Of a DNA stretch of 64,000 nucleotides, positions 51,220-62,200 are shown in pieces. The translations under genes were made by a program, and so were the position numbers. This DNA comes from an uncultured Maribacter sp. (GTDB lineage: Bacteria > Bacteroidota > Bacteroidia > Flavobacteriales > Flavobacteriaceae), in NCBI RefSeq assembly GCF_947495965.1, contig NZ_CANMBB010000004.1:124001-188000 (forward strand), read 5' to 3'. The stretch's first letter is position 1, and every line of letters begins with the position of its first letter. The notes under the pieces are model-generated. The model saw only the letters and a program-made list of their open reading frames with translations, did not search any database and was not told where the DNA came from.

Positions 51220-52536
51220 TTATTTTTTAAGTTTTTCATAGGCTTCTATCACGGCACTATGAGAAACGGTATTATTTTTAAAATGATTAATAACCGCCTC
51301 TTTTTCTGTTTCTGTAGCTCCTAATTGATTAAGAATATTTAGAAGATGCATTTTCATATGTCCTTCTTGAATGCCAGTAGTAACTAAAGAACTAACAGCG
51401 CCAAAATTTTGAGCCAAACCAGCAACGGCAACAATTTGCATAAGTTCTTTGGCAGAAGGTTTTTGTAATATTTCAAAAGCTAATTTTACTAAAGGATGTA
51501 AATTAGTTAAGCCACCAATAGTTCCTAATGCAAGTGGTATTTCTATCCAAAATTTAAAAATATTATTCTCTATGGTAGCATGTGTTAAACTACTATAAGA
51601 ACCATTTTTTGATGCGTAGGCATGTACACCAGCTTCTATAGCTCTAAAATCATTCCCGGTTGCTAATACTACAGCATCTACACCATTCATAATGCCTTTG
51701 TTGTGCGTAACAGCTCTATGGGGTTCTGCTTTTGCAATAGCAATAGCTCTAATCATTTTTTGAGCAAACTCTTTTGGGCTTACCTTTTTATGTAAGTTTA
51801 GATCTTCTATAGGGCAACTAACTTCTGCTTTTGCTAAACAGTTTGGAGTGTAGTTAGAGAGGATGCTCATTACTACCTCTATATTTTTTTCCTCGTTAGT
51901 AAACAACGCATAGTTTTTAGCTTCTTTTTTAAAAGTAGTGGCAAATTGTTCCAAACAACTATTAATAAAATTAGCACCCATGGCATCCATGGTTTCAAAA
52001 GTGCAATGTAGTTGGTAGTAATTTTCTAAGCTATCTGTTTTATCTCTTAATTCTATTTTAGTAATACCACCTCCTCTTTTCTCCATATTTTTTGTTATAG
52101 AAGAAGCTTCGGAAATAAGTTTAGAATGTACTGTAGTAAAAAAATCTTGTAATTTAGAGAAGTCTCCAGAAAATATAAAATGTACCTGTCCTATTTTTTC
52201 AGTACCAATAATAGTAGTTTTAAAACCACCACGATCTAACCAAAATTTTGCAGCTTTACTAGCTGCGGCAACAACAGAACTTTCTTCTATAACCATTGGT
52301 ATAGAAAGTAATTTTCCATTTATTAAAAAGTTAGGCGCAATTCCTAGTGGTAAATAAAAGTTAGAAATAGTATTTTCTATAAACTCATCATGCAATTTTT
52401 GTAGTTGTGCATCTGTGTTCCAGTAGTCAGAAAGTATTTTTTTTGTAGCTTCTGGATGCTTTGTGTATTCTTTTGCAATCCAATCTATTTTTTCTGCTTT
52501 CGTAAGTTTAGAAAAACCTGTAATAGGCTTGGTCAT
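51220..52536 (-). CDS. Hydroxymethylglutaryl-CoA reductase, class II type
   Basis: A 438-residue HMG-CoA reductase of the short (class II, so-called degradative) type. Motifs: PLGIAPNFLINGK, VIEESSVVAAASKAAKFW (catalytic Glu), THNKGIMNGVDAVVLATGNDFRAIEAG (catalytic Lys and Asp) and a late His (GHMKMH). It converts HMG-CoA to mevalonate or the reverse; in Flavobacteria it feeds the mevalonate pathway. Soluble, no membrane domain. Confidence 0.93.
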   Translation of the reverse strand: MTKPITGFSKLTKAEKIDWIAKEYTKHPEATKKILSDYWNTDAQLQKLHDEFIENTISNFYLPLGIAPNFLINGKLLSIPMVIEESSVVAAASKAAKFWLDRGGFKTTIIGTEKIGQVHFIFSGDFSKLQDFFTTVHSKLISEASSITKNMEKRGGGITKIELRDKTDSLENYYQLHCTFETMDAMGANFINSCLEQFATTFKKEAKNYALFTNEEKNIEVVMSILSNYTPNCLAKAEVSCPIEDLNLHKKVSPKEFAQKMIRAIAIAKAEPHRAVTHNKGIMNGVDAVVLATGNDFRAIEAGVHAYASKNGSYSSLTHATIENNIFKFWIEIPLALGTIGGLTNLHPLVKLAFEILQKPSAKELMQIVAVAGLAQNFGAVSSLVTTGIQEGHMKMHLLNILNQLGATETEKEAVINHFKNNTVSHSAVIEAYEKLKK

Positions 52537-52712
52537 AGGTGTTATTTTTTCAATAATACAAAGATAGTTTAAAGTTAACTAGGGGTATAAATTTATTACA
52601 AAACTCATGCCATCTAAATTCTCATATACACTAGAGTTTAAACATGTATAATAGTAAGAAATTACAATAAAAGTTATAGTCTTTCACTCATATGATATAA
52701 TACTTTGATCAT

Positions 52713-54650
52713 ATGTTTATTTTTTTGATTTTTTATCGATGTAATATTGCACATATGCTAAGAGTTATTGTAAAGAAAATAGATTTTAACCTATTAAAAA
52801 GAATAGAATTAGTAGCTATTTCTATTTTAATAATTACGTTGCCGCAGGTTAATATAAAATCTTTTTTTAATTCAACGGTTACAAGTAAGTTTATTTATTT
52901 TTCCTATTTTTTACTTGCTTTACTAATACCATTTATATTACATTTTTTACGTTTAAAAAAAATAAAACTATCTAAATTAGATGGTTTCCTTGTGTCATTT
53001 ATTTTGTACATAACCGTAAATAGGTATATAATTCAAGGAGATTATAGCTTTTCCATTAGATACTTGGAGTTATTAGGGTTAAGTTTATTATACTGCATTT
53101 TGCGAAGTATTAAACCTCACAATTTTTATTGGTTATTTCTTGCTATTGTTATATCAGGAACGATACAGGCTATTTATGGTAATCTGCAATTACTAGGGTA
53201 TTTTGCTTCCAACCATTCCGGATTTAATATAACGGGTAGTTTTTTCAACCCTGGACCCTATGGTGGATTTTTAGTATGTGTTTGGATACTGGCATTAGGA
53301 ATGTATCTTTTTAAAGAAAATATCATCCATAAAATCAAAGGTGAGTTTGATAATAAATCAAAATACTATATTAATACCGTTACATATCTTTTTAATTACA
53401 TTCCATTAGTAGGTTTAGCTACAACCTTATTAGTAATTCCTGCAACACAGTCTAGAGCAGCATGGGTAGCACTTTTGTTAGGAAGTCTTTTCTTATTGAT
53501 AATAAAACATAAGATTAAGAGTGGGATTTTTAAACCGCAGACTAAAATAAGAAAAGCAATTAGTATTTTATTGGTATTTAGCATTTTAGCGTCTATGTTT
53601 TATGGCGCTTATCATTTTAAAAAGAATTCTGCAGATGGTAGGTTATTAGTCTGGAAAGTTAGCGCAAATATAGTTGCAGACTATCCAGTTTTTGGGGTTG
53701 GTTTTGATAGGTTTATGGCACATTATATGAACTATCAGGCAAGCTATTTTTTGAATGATTTAGCCTCAAATGAAGTTGAGTTAGCAGGAAATACTCGTTA
53801 TGCTTTTAATGAATTTATACAATTAATCGTAGAAAATGGGCTTGTGGGAGGAGTTCTCTTGTTATTACTAATTTATGGTATAGTTACAATTAAAATTATG
53901 AGTAGCAATAAAGAGATAAGTTACATTATAAAGAGTGTGCTTATAGGTATTGGCATTTTTGCTTCTTTTTCGTATCCCATGCAAATACTTCCTGTAAAAT
54001 GTATTCTTGTATTGCTATTGGCTCTTATAGCAAATATAGATGTACAAAAGAAGGCTATTGGTTTATTTATGAAGAAAAGAATACAAATAGTATATAAAAT
54101 ATCTTTTCTTACTTGTGGGGTGTTCCTATTATTTTTTGGAATTACTACCCTTAAAAAATTTACAATAGGTTTTAAAACATGGAAAGAAGCTTCATATTCT
54201 TTTAACAATGAATTATATAATACAAGTGTAAAAGAATATGAAAGTGTACTAACTATTTTTCATAATAATGGTGTTTTTTTGGAACAATACGGACAAGCCT
54301 TAGGTTTTAATGGGCAACATGAGAAAGCATTGTTATTTCTTGCACTGGCCGAAAAGCATGTTAATAGTAATGTACAGCAAACAACACTAGGAGATAATTT
54401 TAAAAGACTTACTAAGTATAAAGATGCTGAAATGGCATACGTAAAAGCATCAAAAATGATTCCTAATCTTCTTTATCCTAATTATTTATTAGCAAAATTA
54501 TATAATGAGAGTGGGCAAAAAGAAAAAGCTATTAAAATGGCTAACAAAGTATTAAAAATGCCTGTAAAAATACATTCTAATGCTGTAACGGAAATAAATA
54601 ATGAAATGAAAATGATAATAAATAAAAATAATGGAAAACCAAAATTTTAA
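52713..54650 (+). CDS. O-antigen-ligase-like membrane protein with C-terminal TPRs
   Basis: A 645-residue polytopic membrane protein. About ten hydrophobic helices precede the Wzy_C/WaaL-like core: FFNPGPYGGFLVCVWILAL, TQSRAAWVALLLGSLFLL, and GRLLVWKVSANIVADYPVFGVG with a periplasmic loop FDRFMAHYMNYQASYF. The last roughly 140 residues look like TPRs (GQKEKAIKMANKVLKMP). A later Met at 52755 is an alternative start. In Bacteroidota such proteins occur beside small NVEALA-type secreted proteins, as here; ligation or transfer of a glycan or lipid to a carrier is possible. Confidence 0.8.
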   Translation: MFIFLIFYRCNIAHMLRVIVKKIDFNLLKRIELVAISILIITLPQVNIKSFFNSTVTSKFIYFSYFLLALLIPFILHFLRLKKIKLSKLDGFLVSFILYITVNRYIIQGDYSFSIRYLELLGLSLLYCILRSIKPHNFYWLFLAIVISGTIQAIYGNLQLLGYFASNHSGFNITGSFFNPGPYGGFLVCVWILALGMYLFKENIIHKIKGEFDNKSKYYINTVTYLFNYIPLVGLATTLLVIPATQSRAAWVALLLGSLFLLIIKHKIKSGIFKPQTKIRKAISILLVFSILASMFYGAYHFKKNSADGRLLVWKVSANIVADYPVFGVGFDRFMAHYMNYQASYFLNDLASNEVELAGNTRYAFNEFIQLIVENGLVGGVLLLLLIYGIVTIKIMSSNKEISYIIKSVLIGIGIFASFSYPMQILPVKCILVLLLALIANIDVQKKAIGLFMKKRIQIVYKISFLTCGVFLLFFGITTLKKFTIGFKTWKEASYSFNNELYNTSVKEYESVLTIFHNNGVFLEQYGQALGFNGQHEKALLFLALAEKHVNSNVQQTTLGDNFKRLTKYKDAEMAYVKASKMIPNLLYPNYLLAKLYNESGQKEKAIKMANKVLKMPVKIHSNAVTEINNEMKMIINKNNGKPKF

Positions 54651-55044
54651 TTTAAATCAAGATTTTATGAACGGATACACTACTATATTTCTAAAAATTG
54701 TATTAGCTATAGTTGTAATATATGCACTGGTGTTAGTTATTAGTTTTTTGAGAGATAAATATATTAGTAAAGAATTTAAGAGTTCTAGAGTAGATTATAT
54801 AGAGTTATTATTATTACTTTATAAGGTATTTGTTACTTCTGGTTGGGGATTTATACTTGGTAATATATTACAATTTACCTTAAAGGCTTTTAGTGCCAAT
54901 AAAAATAACTTTTTTAAGAAGTTACAAGGAGATTATGACTATTTAATTTTTGGAGTTGTAATAATTTTTATGGGTATTGGTTTTAATGCAGCTAAAAAAG
55001 CAATTGAGGCTAGTAGAGAAGAAAATAAAACCTCTGGGTCTTAA
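54631..55044 (+). CDS. Small membrane protein, unknown
   Basis: A 137-residue protein with three predicted helices (IFLKIVLAIVVIYALVLVIS, FVTSGWGFILGNILQF, DYLIFGVVIIFMGIGF) separated by charged loops. It overlaps the preceding gene by 20 bases. Family not recognised. Position suggests it assists the O-antigen-ligase-like protein or the secreted protein encoded next. Confidence 0.65.
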   Translation: MENQNFNLNQDFMNGYTTIFLKIVLAIVVIYALVLVISFLRDKYISKEFKSSRVDYIELLLLLYKVFVTSGWGFILGNILQFTLKAFSANKNNFFKKLQGDYDYLIFGVVIIFMGIGFNAAKKAIEASREENKTSGS

Positions 55045-55255
55045 AAATAAAACATTCTATAGTATTAATTTAAAAATTGTAGCCTATGAAATAAACCAAC
55101 AATAACCCAGAGGAAATCTTTAAAATTATAAAGGTTTTAGTTTAAGATAGTCTTATTACTATAACATTCCAAAAGTAGTGTTTCCTTAGTTTATACTTTA
55201 CTAATAACATTAAATAAAAGAGATAATATCTCAAAATTTTTTAAATACATAAATT

Positions 55256-55708
55256 ATGAAAAAAATAGTTTTAACAGTCCTTATTGCTGTTGTTGCAATT
55301 TTTAATTTTACAAATGTGACATTTCAATCTAAAAATTCAGATTTAGCCTTATTTCAGTTAAAAACTGCTCAAGCTTGTGATGGTGAAGAATCAAGTTTTG
55401 AAGAAGACGCTTGGGAATTAGACGAAGTAACAGTTTATGGAGATTTGGATGAAGTTCTAGATCCGCTTGATTATACTGATAGTGATGGAGATCCTTTTCC
55501 ACATAAAACACCTAGTTGTGGTTCAAATTGTGAGGAAGGATGGCATCCAGATCAAGAAACTACTTGGAGCTCTTTTTGGGATACCAACGATGACTATTAT
55601 CAGGTTCCTGTTGAAATAGTAACACAACATACAGATCCAATTTCTGGTGACGTTACAAATACTCCTGGGTATGCGGTTATTTGTCCAGAAGGACATGATG
55701 ATTGTTAA
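55256..55708 (+). CDS. NVEALA-like secreted acidic Cys-containing protein
   Basis: A 150-residue protein with signal-like start (KKIVLTVLIAVVAIFNFTNV) followed by SDLALFQLKTAQACDGEE, which resembles the NVEALA leader (SDLALxNVEALA). The remainder is very acidic and Trp-rich, with six cysteines (in ACDGE, SCGSNCEE, ICPEGHDDC), and contains LDEVTVYGDLDE. It may be processed after the leader and exported. A stable hairpin follows its stop, so it is probably expressed above its downstream genes. Mature function unknown. Confidence 0.65.
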   Translation: MKKIVLTVLIAVVAIFNFTNVTFQSKNSDLALFQLKTAQACDGEESSFEEDAWELDEVTVYGDLDEVLDPLDYTDSDGDPFPHKTPSCGSNCEEGWHPDQETTWSSFWDTNDDYYQVPVEIVTQHTDPISGDVTNTPGYAVICPEGHDDC

Positions 55709-55770
55709 AAACAATATAACTTAATGGAATTTTTTAGGTTAATTAATAAGAATTTAAATTTTATAATAAA

Positions 55771-55799
55771 ACTAGTAGCCAATTTCTTTGGCTACTAGT
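55771..55799 (+). terminator. Hairpin between NVEALA-like gene and beta-propeller gene
   Basis: Perfect 12-bp stem ACTAGTAGCCAA / TTGGCTACTAGT with a 5-base loop. An A-rich rather than T-rich tail follows on the plus strand, so it may be a stabilising 3' hairpin or a weak attenuator; the next start codon is only 11 bases away. Confidence 0.65.
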
Positions 55800-55810
55800 A
55801 ATAAAAAAAC

Positions 55811-57046
55811 ATGAAAAAAATTACTTTAATTACGTTATCCTTTTTTTTTCTTTTTTCTTGTGATAATAAAAATAAATCAAAGAAAAAAGATGATTTAATT
55901 TTTAGTGGAGTAAAAAAAAGCAAAAATATTATTGAAATAAAGATTGACTCATTATGCACTGATATTATTAAAATACCAAACGTAGACTCTACATCAAAAT
56001 TATATTTATCTAAATTTATTGATTCTGTTAGGTTATTAAAGTTAGAAACTACTGAAAAAAGTATTATAGGTAAAATTGACAAAATAATTGTTAAAAATAA
56101 AAGTGTTTATATTTTGGATGCTTTTGTAACTAAAGGTATTTATGAGTTTAGTATTGATGATGGTAGTTTTATAAGAAAATATGGAAATTTTGGAAAAGGG
56201 CCCTCCGAATATATATATCCTGTTGATTTTAATATTGATAAAAATGAATTAATAATTTTAGATAATAATAAATCTAAATTATTAGTATATGATTTAAACG
56301 GAAAGTTTAAACGGAAATTAAGGTTAGGCTTTAGGGCATTAAAATTTATAATTGATAAAGATGGGAGGTATATATATTATACTGCAGGTTCTCCCAATTA
56401 CTATATTGATAATAGTAATAATTTTTTATTATTAATTGGAAATGGTAAAGGAAATATAAAATACAAAGCTTTTTCTACCCTTCCTATACAGCATAAATTC
56501 TCTTTTTTAGGAAGTAATAGTTTAATCATTAATAATGATAATCCGATGTTTCATTTTAGATATGATAATAATATTTATATTATAGAAGGTAATAAAATAA
56601 GACCATTCCTTTATTTTGATTTTGGTGAAGAAGCATTGCCAAAAGACTATGACCATAATATTAATCATAAAGAGTTTGTGGCGAAATATCATGGAATAGA
56701 ATCTCCTTATTTAACGTTTAGTGGGAATTACTTAATAAATAATAATCATATGTTTTTTACTTATAATAAATCTAATCGCCTTGTTACTTCAATATATTCG
56801 TTTAAAACAAAAGAAATTATTTCTGGTACGATTTTATCTTCAGAAAATTTTAAAAAAGGATTTGGCACTTTTTCTCCTACTACAATCTATAAAGATTTTT
56901 TTGTTAGTTATGCAAATTCGTATGAAATAATTAAAAACAAAGAATTATTGAAAAAATTTCGTGATGAAGAAACAAATAATTTAATTAAAGAAACAACCGA
57001 ATATGATAATCCGATAATAGTTTTTCAAAAATTAAAAGAATTTTAA
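55811..57046 (+). CDS. 6-bladed beta-propeller lipoprotein
   Basis: A 411-residue protein with lipoprotein signal (ITLITLSFFFLFSC). The body follows the Bacteroidota 6-bladed beta-propeller pattern: SVRLLKLETTEKSIIGKIDKI early, then IYEFSIDDGSFIRKYGNFGKGPSEY, and blade-like DLNGKFKRKLR repeats. Outer-surface or periplasmic anchored. Its partner genes in other genomes include NVEALA proteins and thioredoxin-like lipoproteins, as here. Ligand unknown. Its base composition is even more A/T-rich than its neighbours. Confidence 0.82.
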   Translation: MKKITLITLSFFFLFSCDNKNKSKKKDDLIFSGVKKSKNIIEIKIDSLCTDIIKIPNVDSTSKLYLSKFIDSVRLLKLETTEKSIIGKIDKIIVKNKSVYILDAFVTKGIYEFSIDDGSFIRKYGNFGKGPSEYIYPVDFNIDKNELIILDNNKSKLLVYDLNGKFKRKLRLGFRALKFIIDKDGRYIYYTAGSPNYYIDNSNNFLLLIGNGKGNIKYKAFSTLPIQHKFSFLGSNSLIINNDNPMFHFRYDNNIYIIEGNKIRPFLYFDFGEEALPKDYDHNINHKEFVAKYHGIESPYLTFSGNYLINNNHMFFTYNKSNRLVTSIYSFKTKEIISGTILSSENFKKGFGTFSPTTIYKDFFVSYANSYEIIKNKELLKKFRDEETNNLIKETTEYDNPIIVFQKLKEF

Positions 57047-57047
57047 T

Positions 57048-57626
57048 ATGCTGAAATATATGGTTTTAATAGTATTCGTACTAACAGCGTTTAATTGTCA
57101 ACAAAAAGAAGAAAAAGTTAAACCTGAAAAAGTAGTTAATGGAGGTTTGGTATATAAGATGTTCGAACAGATGAAATCAAATGGACAGATGTTATTTTCT
57201 AAAGAAGTTAAGAATGATACTTTAAATAAATTAAAAATAATCTTAAAGGAGAAACAAAAACTTGTTTTTAGATTTAACACAGCTTCTTGTGGAATTTGTG
57301 TAGATAGCGTTTTATTAAACCTAAATAGGTTTTCTAAAGAAAACAATTTAAAAAATGAAATTGTAATACTTACAGCTTATGAAAACAATAGGGATTTACA
57401 TATTTTTAAGAAGATTAATAATGTAAATTTTAATGTGTTAAACTTTAAAGAAGGTGATTTAAATATCCCGTCTGATAAGGGGCATAAACCTTTCTTATTT
57501 GTTACAGACTCTACTCTAATTTGTAAAAGTTTTTTTATACCAGAAAAGAGTTGGCCTTTTTTAACAAAAAAATATTTGGAGCATATTAAGGAAACTTATT
57601 TTAATGAAATAAATGAAAAAAAATAA
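57048..57626 (+). CDS. Thioredoxin-like lipoprotein with CGIC motif
   Basis: A 192-residue protein with lipoprotein signal (LIVFVLTAFNC). Near residue 82 LVFRFNTASCGICVDSVLLNLN carries a CxxC (CGIC), and a later HKPFLFVTDS could hold the cis-proline-like position, which is consistent with a thioredoxin fold, though it is diverged. It may handle disulfides of the cysteine-containing secreted protein at 55256. It overlaps the Lnt-like gene by 14 bases. Confidence 0.65.
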   Translation: MLKYMVLIVFVLTAFNCQQKEEKVKPEKVVNGGLVYKMFEQMKSNGQMLFSKEVKNDTLNKLKIILKEKQKLVFRFNTASCGICVDSVLLNLNRFSKENNLKNEIVILTAYENNRDLHIFKKINNVNFNVLNFKEGDLNIPSDKGHKPFLFVTDSTLICKSFFIPEKSWPFLTKKYLEHIKETYFNEINEKK

Positions 57627-59214
57627 AATACAAGGTATTCTTTTATTAACAGCTGTTTTTTTATTTATAGTTGGTTGGTTATCAGTATATTTTTCATTCT
57701 TGCTATTATTTGCTTTTATACCACTACTCGTTTTATTTGAGAATACTAGTAAGGGTAAATTGTTAATTGTTTATATTGTTTTTATATTATGGCATAGCAC
57801 CACTATTTTTTGGATTTATAAAATAAATGAAGAGGCTTTCATTGCAATTTCTCTAATTAATTCTTTATTTTTTCTTACCCCGTTTGTTTTATACAAATAC
57901 GGTGTAAGAAAATATAATTATTTGACTGCTTCATTTTTATTTATAGTTTCTTGGGTATCTATAGAGTTTTTGCATCACAAGTGGGGTTTTGCCTTTCCTT
58001 ATATGACTTTAGGTAATGGCTTAGCTGACATACCTAGATTCATTCAATGGTATGAGTATACAGGTGTTCTAGGAGGTAGTTTGTGGATTCTTGCGGCTAA
58101 TTTTTTTCTATATGGTATTGTAAGAAAATACAGAAACAAGGAAAAATTTAGTAAAGTAATTGTTGTAGAGGCTCTAATTGTTATTTTTTTACCAATGGTA
58201 ATTTCTATTGCCATAAATACAAAAAGTATAAATAAAAAAAAGAGTGTTGAAGTTGTTAGCGTGCACACTAATGCCGATTGTTATAATTTTAAATATAAGG
58301 TATCTCCTAAAAAATTAGTGAATCATTATTTAGATGCTATTTTGCCTAATATTACAGAAAATACATCGTTTATTATTTTGCCAGAAACAGCTATAAAAGG
58401 GAGGTATTGGATAGGTAGAAATAAAGTAAAAGAAAGTGGTCTGTTAAAATACATAAAAGATACTATTAAATTTAAAAGCCCTAATGTAAATCTTATATCT
58501 GGAATATTTTTAAACCAGGTTGTAAATGAAAAAGACAAAATAGCTGCTTATGCGCATTTTAATAAAAAATATAAGCGTTCGTTTTATAAATACAATGGGG
58601 CTATTAATATTGATCCTAATACATCTTTTTTTGAATATAGAACAAAACAAAAGTTAGTACCTATGGAAGAATCTACACCCTACCCTTCTATAATGTCAGG
58701 ATTAAAGGGCGTGGTGAAATCATTAGGTAATTTTAATTTTTATTACGAAAAGGAAGACGGAAAAGTGTTTTATAATAAAAGCATAGATACTAAGGCATCT
58801 ATGCTTATTTGTTACGAATCTTTGTTTGGTGAAGAAACTACTAAACATACTAAAAATGGAGCGGAAGTATTATTCGTAGGTCTAAATGAAGGCTGGTATA
58901 AAAACTTAAAAGCGGCATCTCATTTTAATAATTTTGGTGTTTTAAGAGCTATAGAAAATAGAAGGTATGTAGTACGTTCATCTAATGATGGCATAAGCTC
59001 TATTATTGACCCTAAGGGTACTCTTGTTAAACAAACAAGTGAATTTAAACCAAGTGCATTAAAAGCAACAGTGTTTGCTAATAAAACGATAACATTTTAT
59101 GTTAAATATGGGGATTATATTGGTAGATTATCTGTAATTGTTTTAGGGATTTTAATTATTTATAATCTTGTTTTTAAGCTATTTATAAAAGTGAAGAGCC
59201 TTAAAAAAAGCTAA
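57613..59214 (+). CDS. Apolipoprotein N-acyltransferase-like protein (Lnt type)
   Basis: A 533-residue membrane protein with several N-terminal helices (about 1-195) and a C-terminal nitrilase-fold domain. The E-K-C triad is intact: Glu in ILPETAIKGRYW, Lys in RTKQKLVPMEE, Cys in LICYESLFGEE. The Lnt signatures FVGLNEGWYKN and RAIENRRYVVRSSNDGISSI are present. It acylates the N-terminus of lipoproteins. Its position in an operon with a secreted protein and RND exporters, not in a housekeeping context, suggests a specialised paralogue. Confidence 0.88.
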   Translation: MKKNKIQGILLLTAVFLFIVGWLSVYFSFLLLFAFIPLLVLFENTSKGKLLIVYIVFILWHSTTIFWIYKINEEAFIAISLINSLFFLTPFVLYKYGVRKYNYLTASFLFIVSWVSIEFLHHKWGFAFPYMTLGNGLADIPRFIQWYEYTGVLGGSLWILAANFFLYGIVRKYRNKEKFSKVIVVEALIVIFLPMVISIAINTKSINKKKSVEVVSVHTNADCYNFKYKVSPKKLVNHYLDAILPNITENTSFIILPETAIKGRYWIGRNKVKESGLLKYIKDTIKFKSPNVNLISGIFLNQVVNEKDKIAAYAHFNKKYKRSFYKYNGAINIDPNTSFFEYRTKQKLVPMEESTPYPSIMSGLKGVVKSLGNFNFYYEKEDGKVFYNKSIDTKASMLICYESLFGEETTKHTKNGAEVLFVGLNEGWYKNLKAASHFNNFGVLRAIENRRYVVRSSNDGISSIIDPKGTLVKQTSEFKPSALKATVFANKTITFYVKYGDYIGRLSVIVLGILIIYNLVFKLFIKVKSLKKS

Positions 59215-62200
59215 TGACAAAAAAAGGGGTATCATATAAAAATAAAAGCATTTTTTCTGCTTTTAGCATTATTATCATCTTTGTAACACTAAGTATTATA
59301 GGCCTATCTTTATTACAAAGAATTCCTGTGCAATTAATGCCCTCTAAAGTAATACCAACACTTACGCTAAGGTACTATTGGAGCAACACGCCTGCATATG
59401 TTATTGAAAAAGAAGTAACTTCTCTACTAGAAGGCGGTTTAAGTACTATAAAAGGTATTAAAAATATTAAATCATCTTCCTATAACGGTAGCGGGGAAAT
59501 TAATTTAGAGTTTGATGAAGATACCAATATGGATGTGGCGAGGTTTGATGCCGCTGCTATTATAAGGAACACCTATGGTACATTACCGAAACAGGTTAGT
59601 TATCCTGTGTTATTTAATAAAGGAGAGTCCTTTCGTTTACAACCTTTATTTACCTATTCTATTTTAAATAATAACGAACTCCCAAACATTCAAAACATTA
59701 TAGAGAATGAACTCACAAAACCTTTACAATTATTAGATGGGGTTGCAGAGGTAAATACCTATGGTATTTTGCCAGAACAATGGCAAATTTCTTATAATTA
59801 TTATAAAATGTTTTTAAATGGGATTTCTACTAACGATATAAGGGCAGCTATAAACAGTGCCAAAAATAGTTACCCTTTAGGGACAGCAAATGTTTCTCTA
59901 TTTGATACTTCTGAAAAGGGACTGGTTTTTGAAACCTCGTTTAAAGATAATTTTGAATGGGAAAAGTTACCTATCAAAAATGTAAATGGCAGGGTTATTA
60001 TTTTAGGGGAGATAGCAACTATAAAAAAACAAGCTAGTAAATCTACTTCGGGTTATCGTATTAATGGAGTGCAACCTATTGTTTTTGTGGTATATGCTAA
60101 TGCAGGTATAGGGGAATTAAAATTTGCTAAAAATGTAAAAAGTAAAATTGAAGAATTAAAAAAGAACCTTCCCCCTGGGATGGAGATACTTTTAAGACGT
60201 GATAATACTGAATTTATTGAAAAAGAACTTCAAAAAAACAAGAACAGAACTGTTTTAACGATGGGTATTTTACTGGGCTTTATTTTATTCTTCACAAGAA
60301 ATTTTAAATACTTAAGTATTATAGTTTTAAGTATTTTTTTCAATATTACCATAGCATTTTTATTCTACTATATATTTAACGTACAATTACACATTATTTC
60401 ATTAGCAGGTATTACCATTTCTTTAGGTTTTTTGATTGATAATAGTATTGTGATGACAGACCATATTATTAATTTTAAAAACAAGAAAGTATTTCTACCG
60501 TTATTAGCTTCTTCATTAACAACAATATGCTCTTTATCCGTAATATTTTTCTTTGACGAAGAAACTAAATTAAATTTATTCGACTTTTCTAAAGTCATTA
60601 TAATTAATTTAAGTGTTTCTCTATGTTCCGCATTGTTTTTAACCCCTGCTTTATATGCTGCTTTTTATAAAAAAAATAGCAATATTTCAGTAAAGAAAAA
60701 AAGAAACTATTTTCTAGAACCATTCTACAAGCGAATGCTATTGAGACTATCAAAGATTAGGGTTATAGTATTATTTATATGTCTTTTACTTTTTGGTTTA
60801 CCTGTTTTTTTATTACCTAGTAAACTGCCTCAAGATAATTTTATAGGAAAAATCTACAACCAAAGTATTGGTAGTGAGTTTTATAATAAAAATATTCGCA
60901 GTAATATAAATTTAGTATTGGGTGGTACGCTCCGTTTATTTGTAAACGAAGTGCCGCATGGGAGGTATTTTACAGACAAACAAGAAACAATACTTACCAT
61001 AAAAGCAATGTTGCCAAATGGAGCCACTTTAGATTTATTAAATGGTGCTTTAAAAAAAGTGGAAGATTACTTAACACAATTTAATGAGATAAAATCTTTT
61101 GAAACGAGTATTAAAAAATCAAATAATGCAACCATAACAGTCTACTTTAAGGAAGGTATAGAGGATACATCATTTCCAGTTAATTTAGAAAATTCGGTAT
61201 TAAAAGAAGTAATTGCCATCGGGAGTACAGATTGGAGGATAAGTGGTGTTGGTAGGGGGTTTAATAATGCAATAAAAGAACGGACTGGAAAGTACAGATT
61301 AGAAGTTAAGGGCTATAACTATGATCAAGTTTCTATATATGCAAATAAATTTAAACAAGACTTGTTAAAAAACCCTAGAATAAAAGAAGCTAATATTATG
61401 GAGCGTAATTACGCTTTTAGAAATTATGATGAAGAATTTGTATTGGATATGAATCAAGAGAGATTAGCTATACAAGGTGCGTCTGTATTAAATTTATATG
61501 GTTTTGTTAAGCAATTATCAACGCGCCAAGAATATATAAGCCGAATTAATTTAGACACCATTTCAAGCGCTATTTATTTAAATTCTGGATATGCAAAAAA
61601 CTATAAAAAATGGAATATTATGAATGAAAGTTCTATCTCTAATGATGTATTCCTTAAAATAAAAGAACACGGCACAATTAAAAGACAAAAAACGAATAAA
61701 GGTATTTATAAAGATAATCAACTTTACACATTGTTTTTAGAATACGATTTTATTGGACCAGATCAACAAGCTGCAATATTCCATCAAGATATAGTTGATA
61801 AATTTTCAAAAGAAATCCCAATAGGATATTCAGCAAACAATCCAAATAGAGTCACGCTTAATGAAGAGCAAAAAACTAATAAATTAATTTTTATTGGGAT
61901 TATTCCTCTACTTATTTTCTTTGTTTGCGCTATTCTTTTTGAGTCTTTTAAATTACCGTTAATCGTAATTTTTTTCATTCCTTTTTCAATGATTGGTGTC
62001 TTTTTAACGTTTTATATATTCAATTTAAATTTTGATCAGGGAGGTTATGCTGCGATGATATTATTGAGTGGACTAACAGTGAACGCCGTTATTTATATCA
62101 TTAATGAATGGAAAGTCCTAAAAAATAATACACCTAAAACTTTATTTAATGCATCTAATATTTTTCAAGAAGCATTTAATAGAAAAATAGTGCCAATACT

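Noticed and set aside
52560-52590. Another GTTAAY operator upstream of the HMG-CoA reductase gene
   Set aside because: Only a single GTTAAC half-site is present, without the 9-base spacing seen in the five cluster sites.
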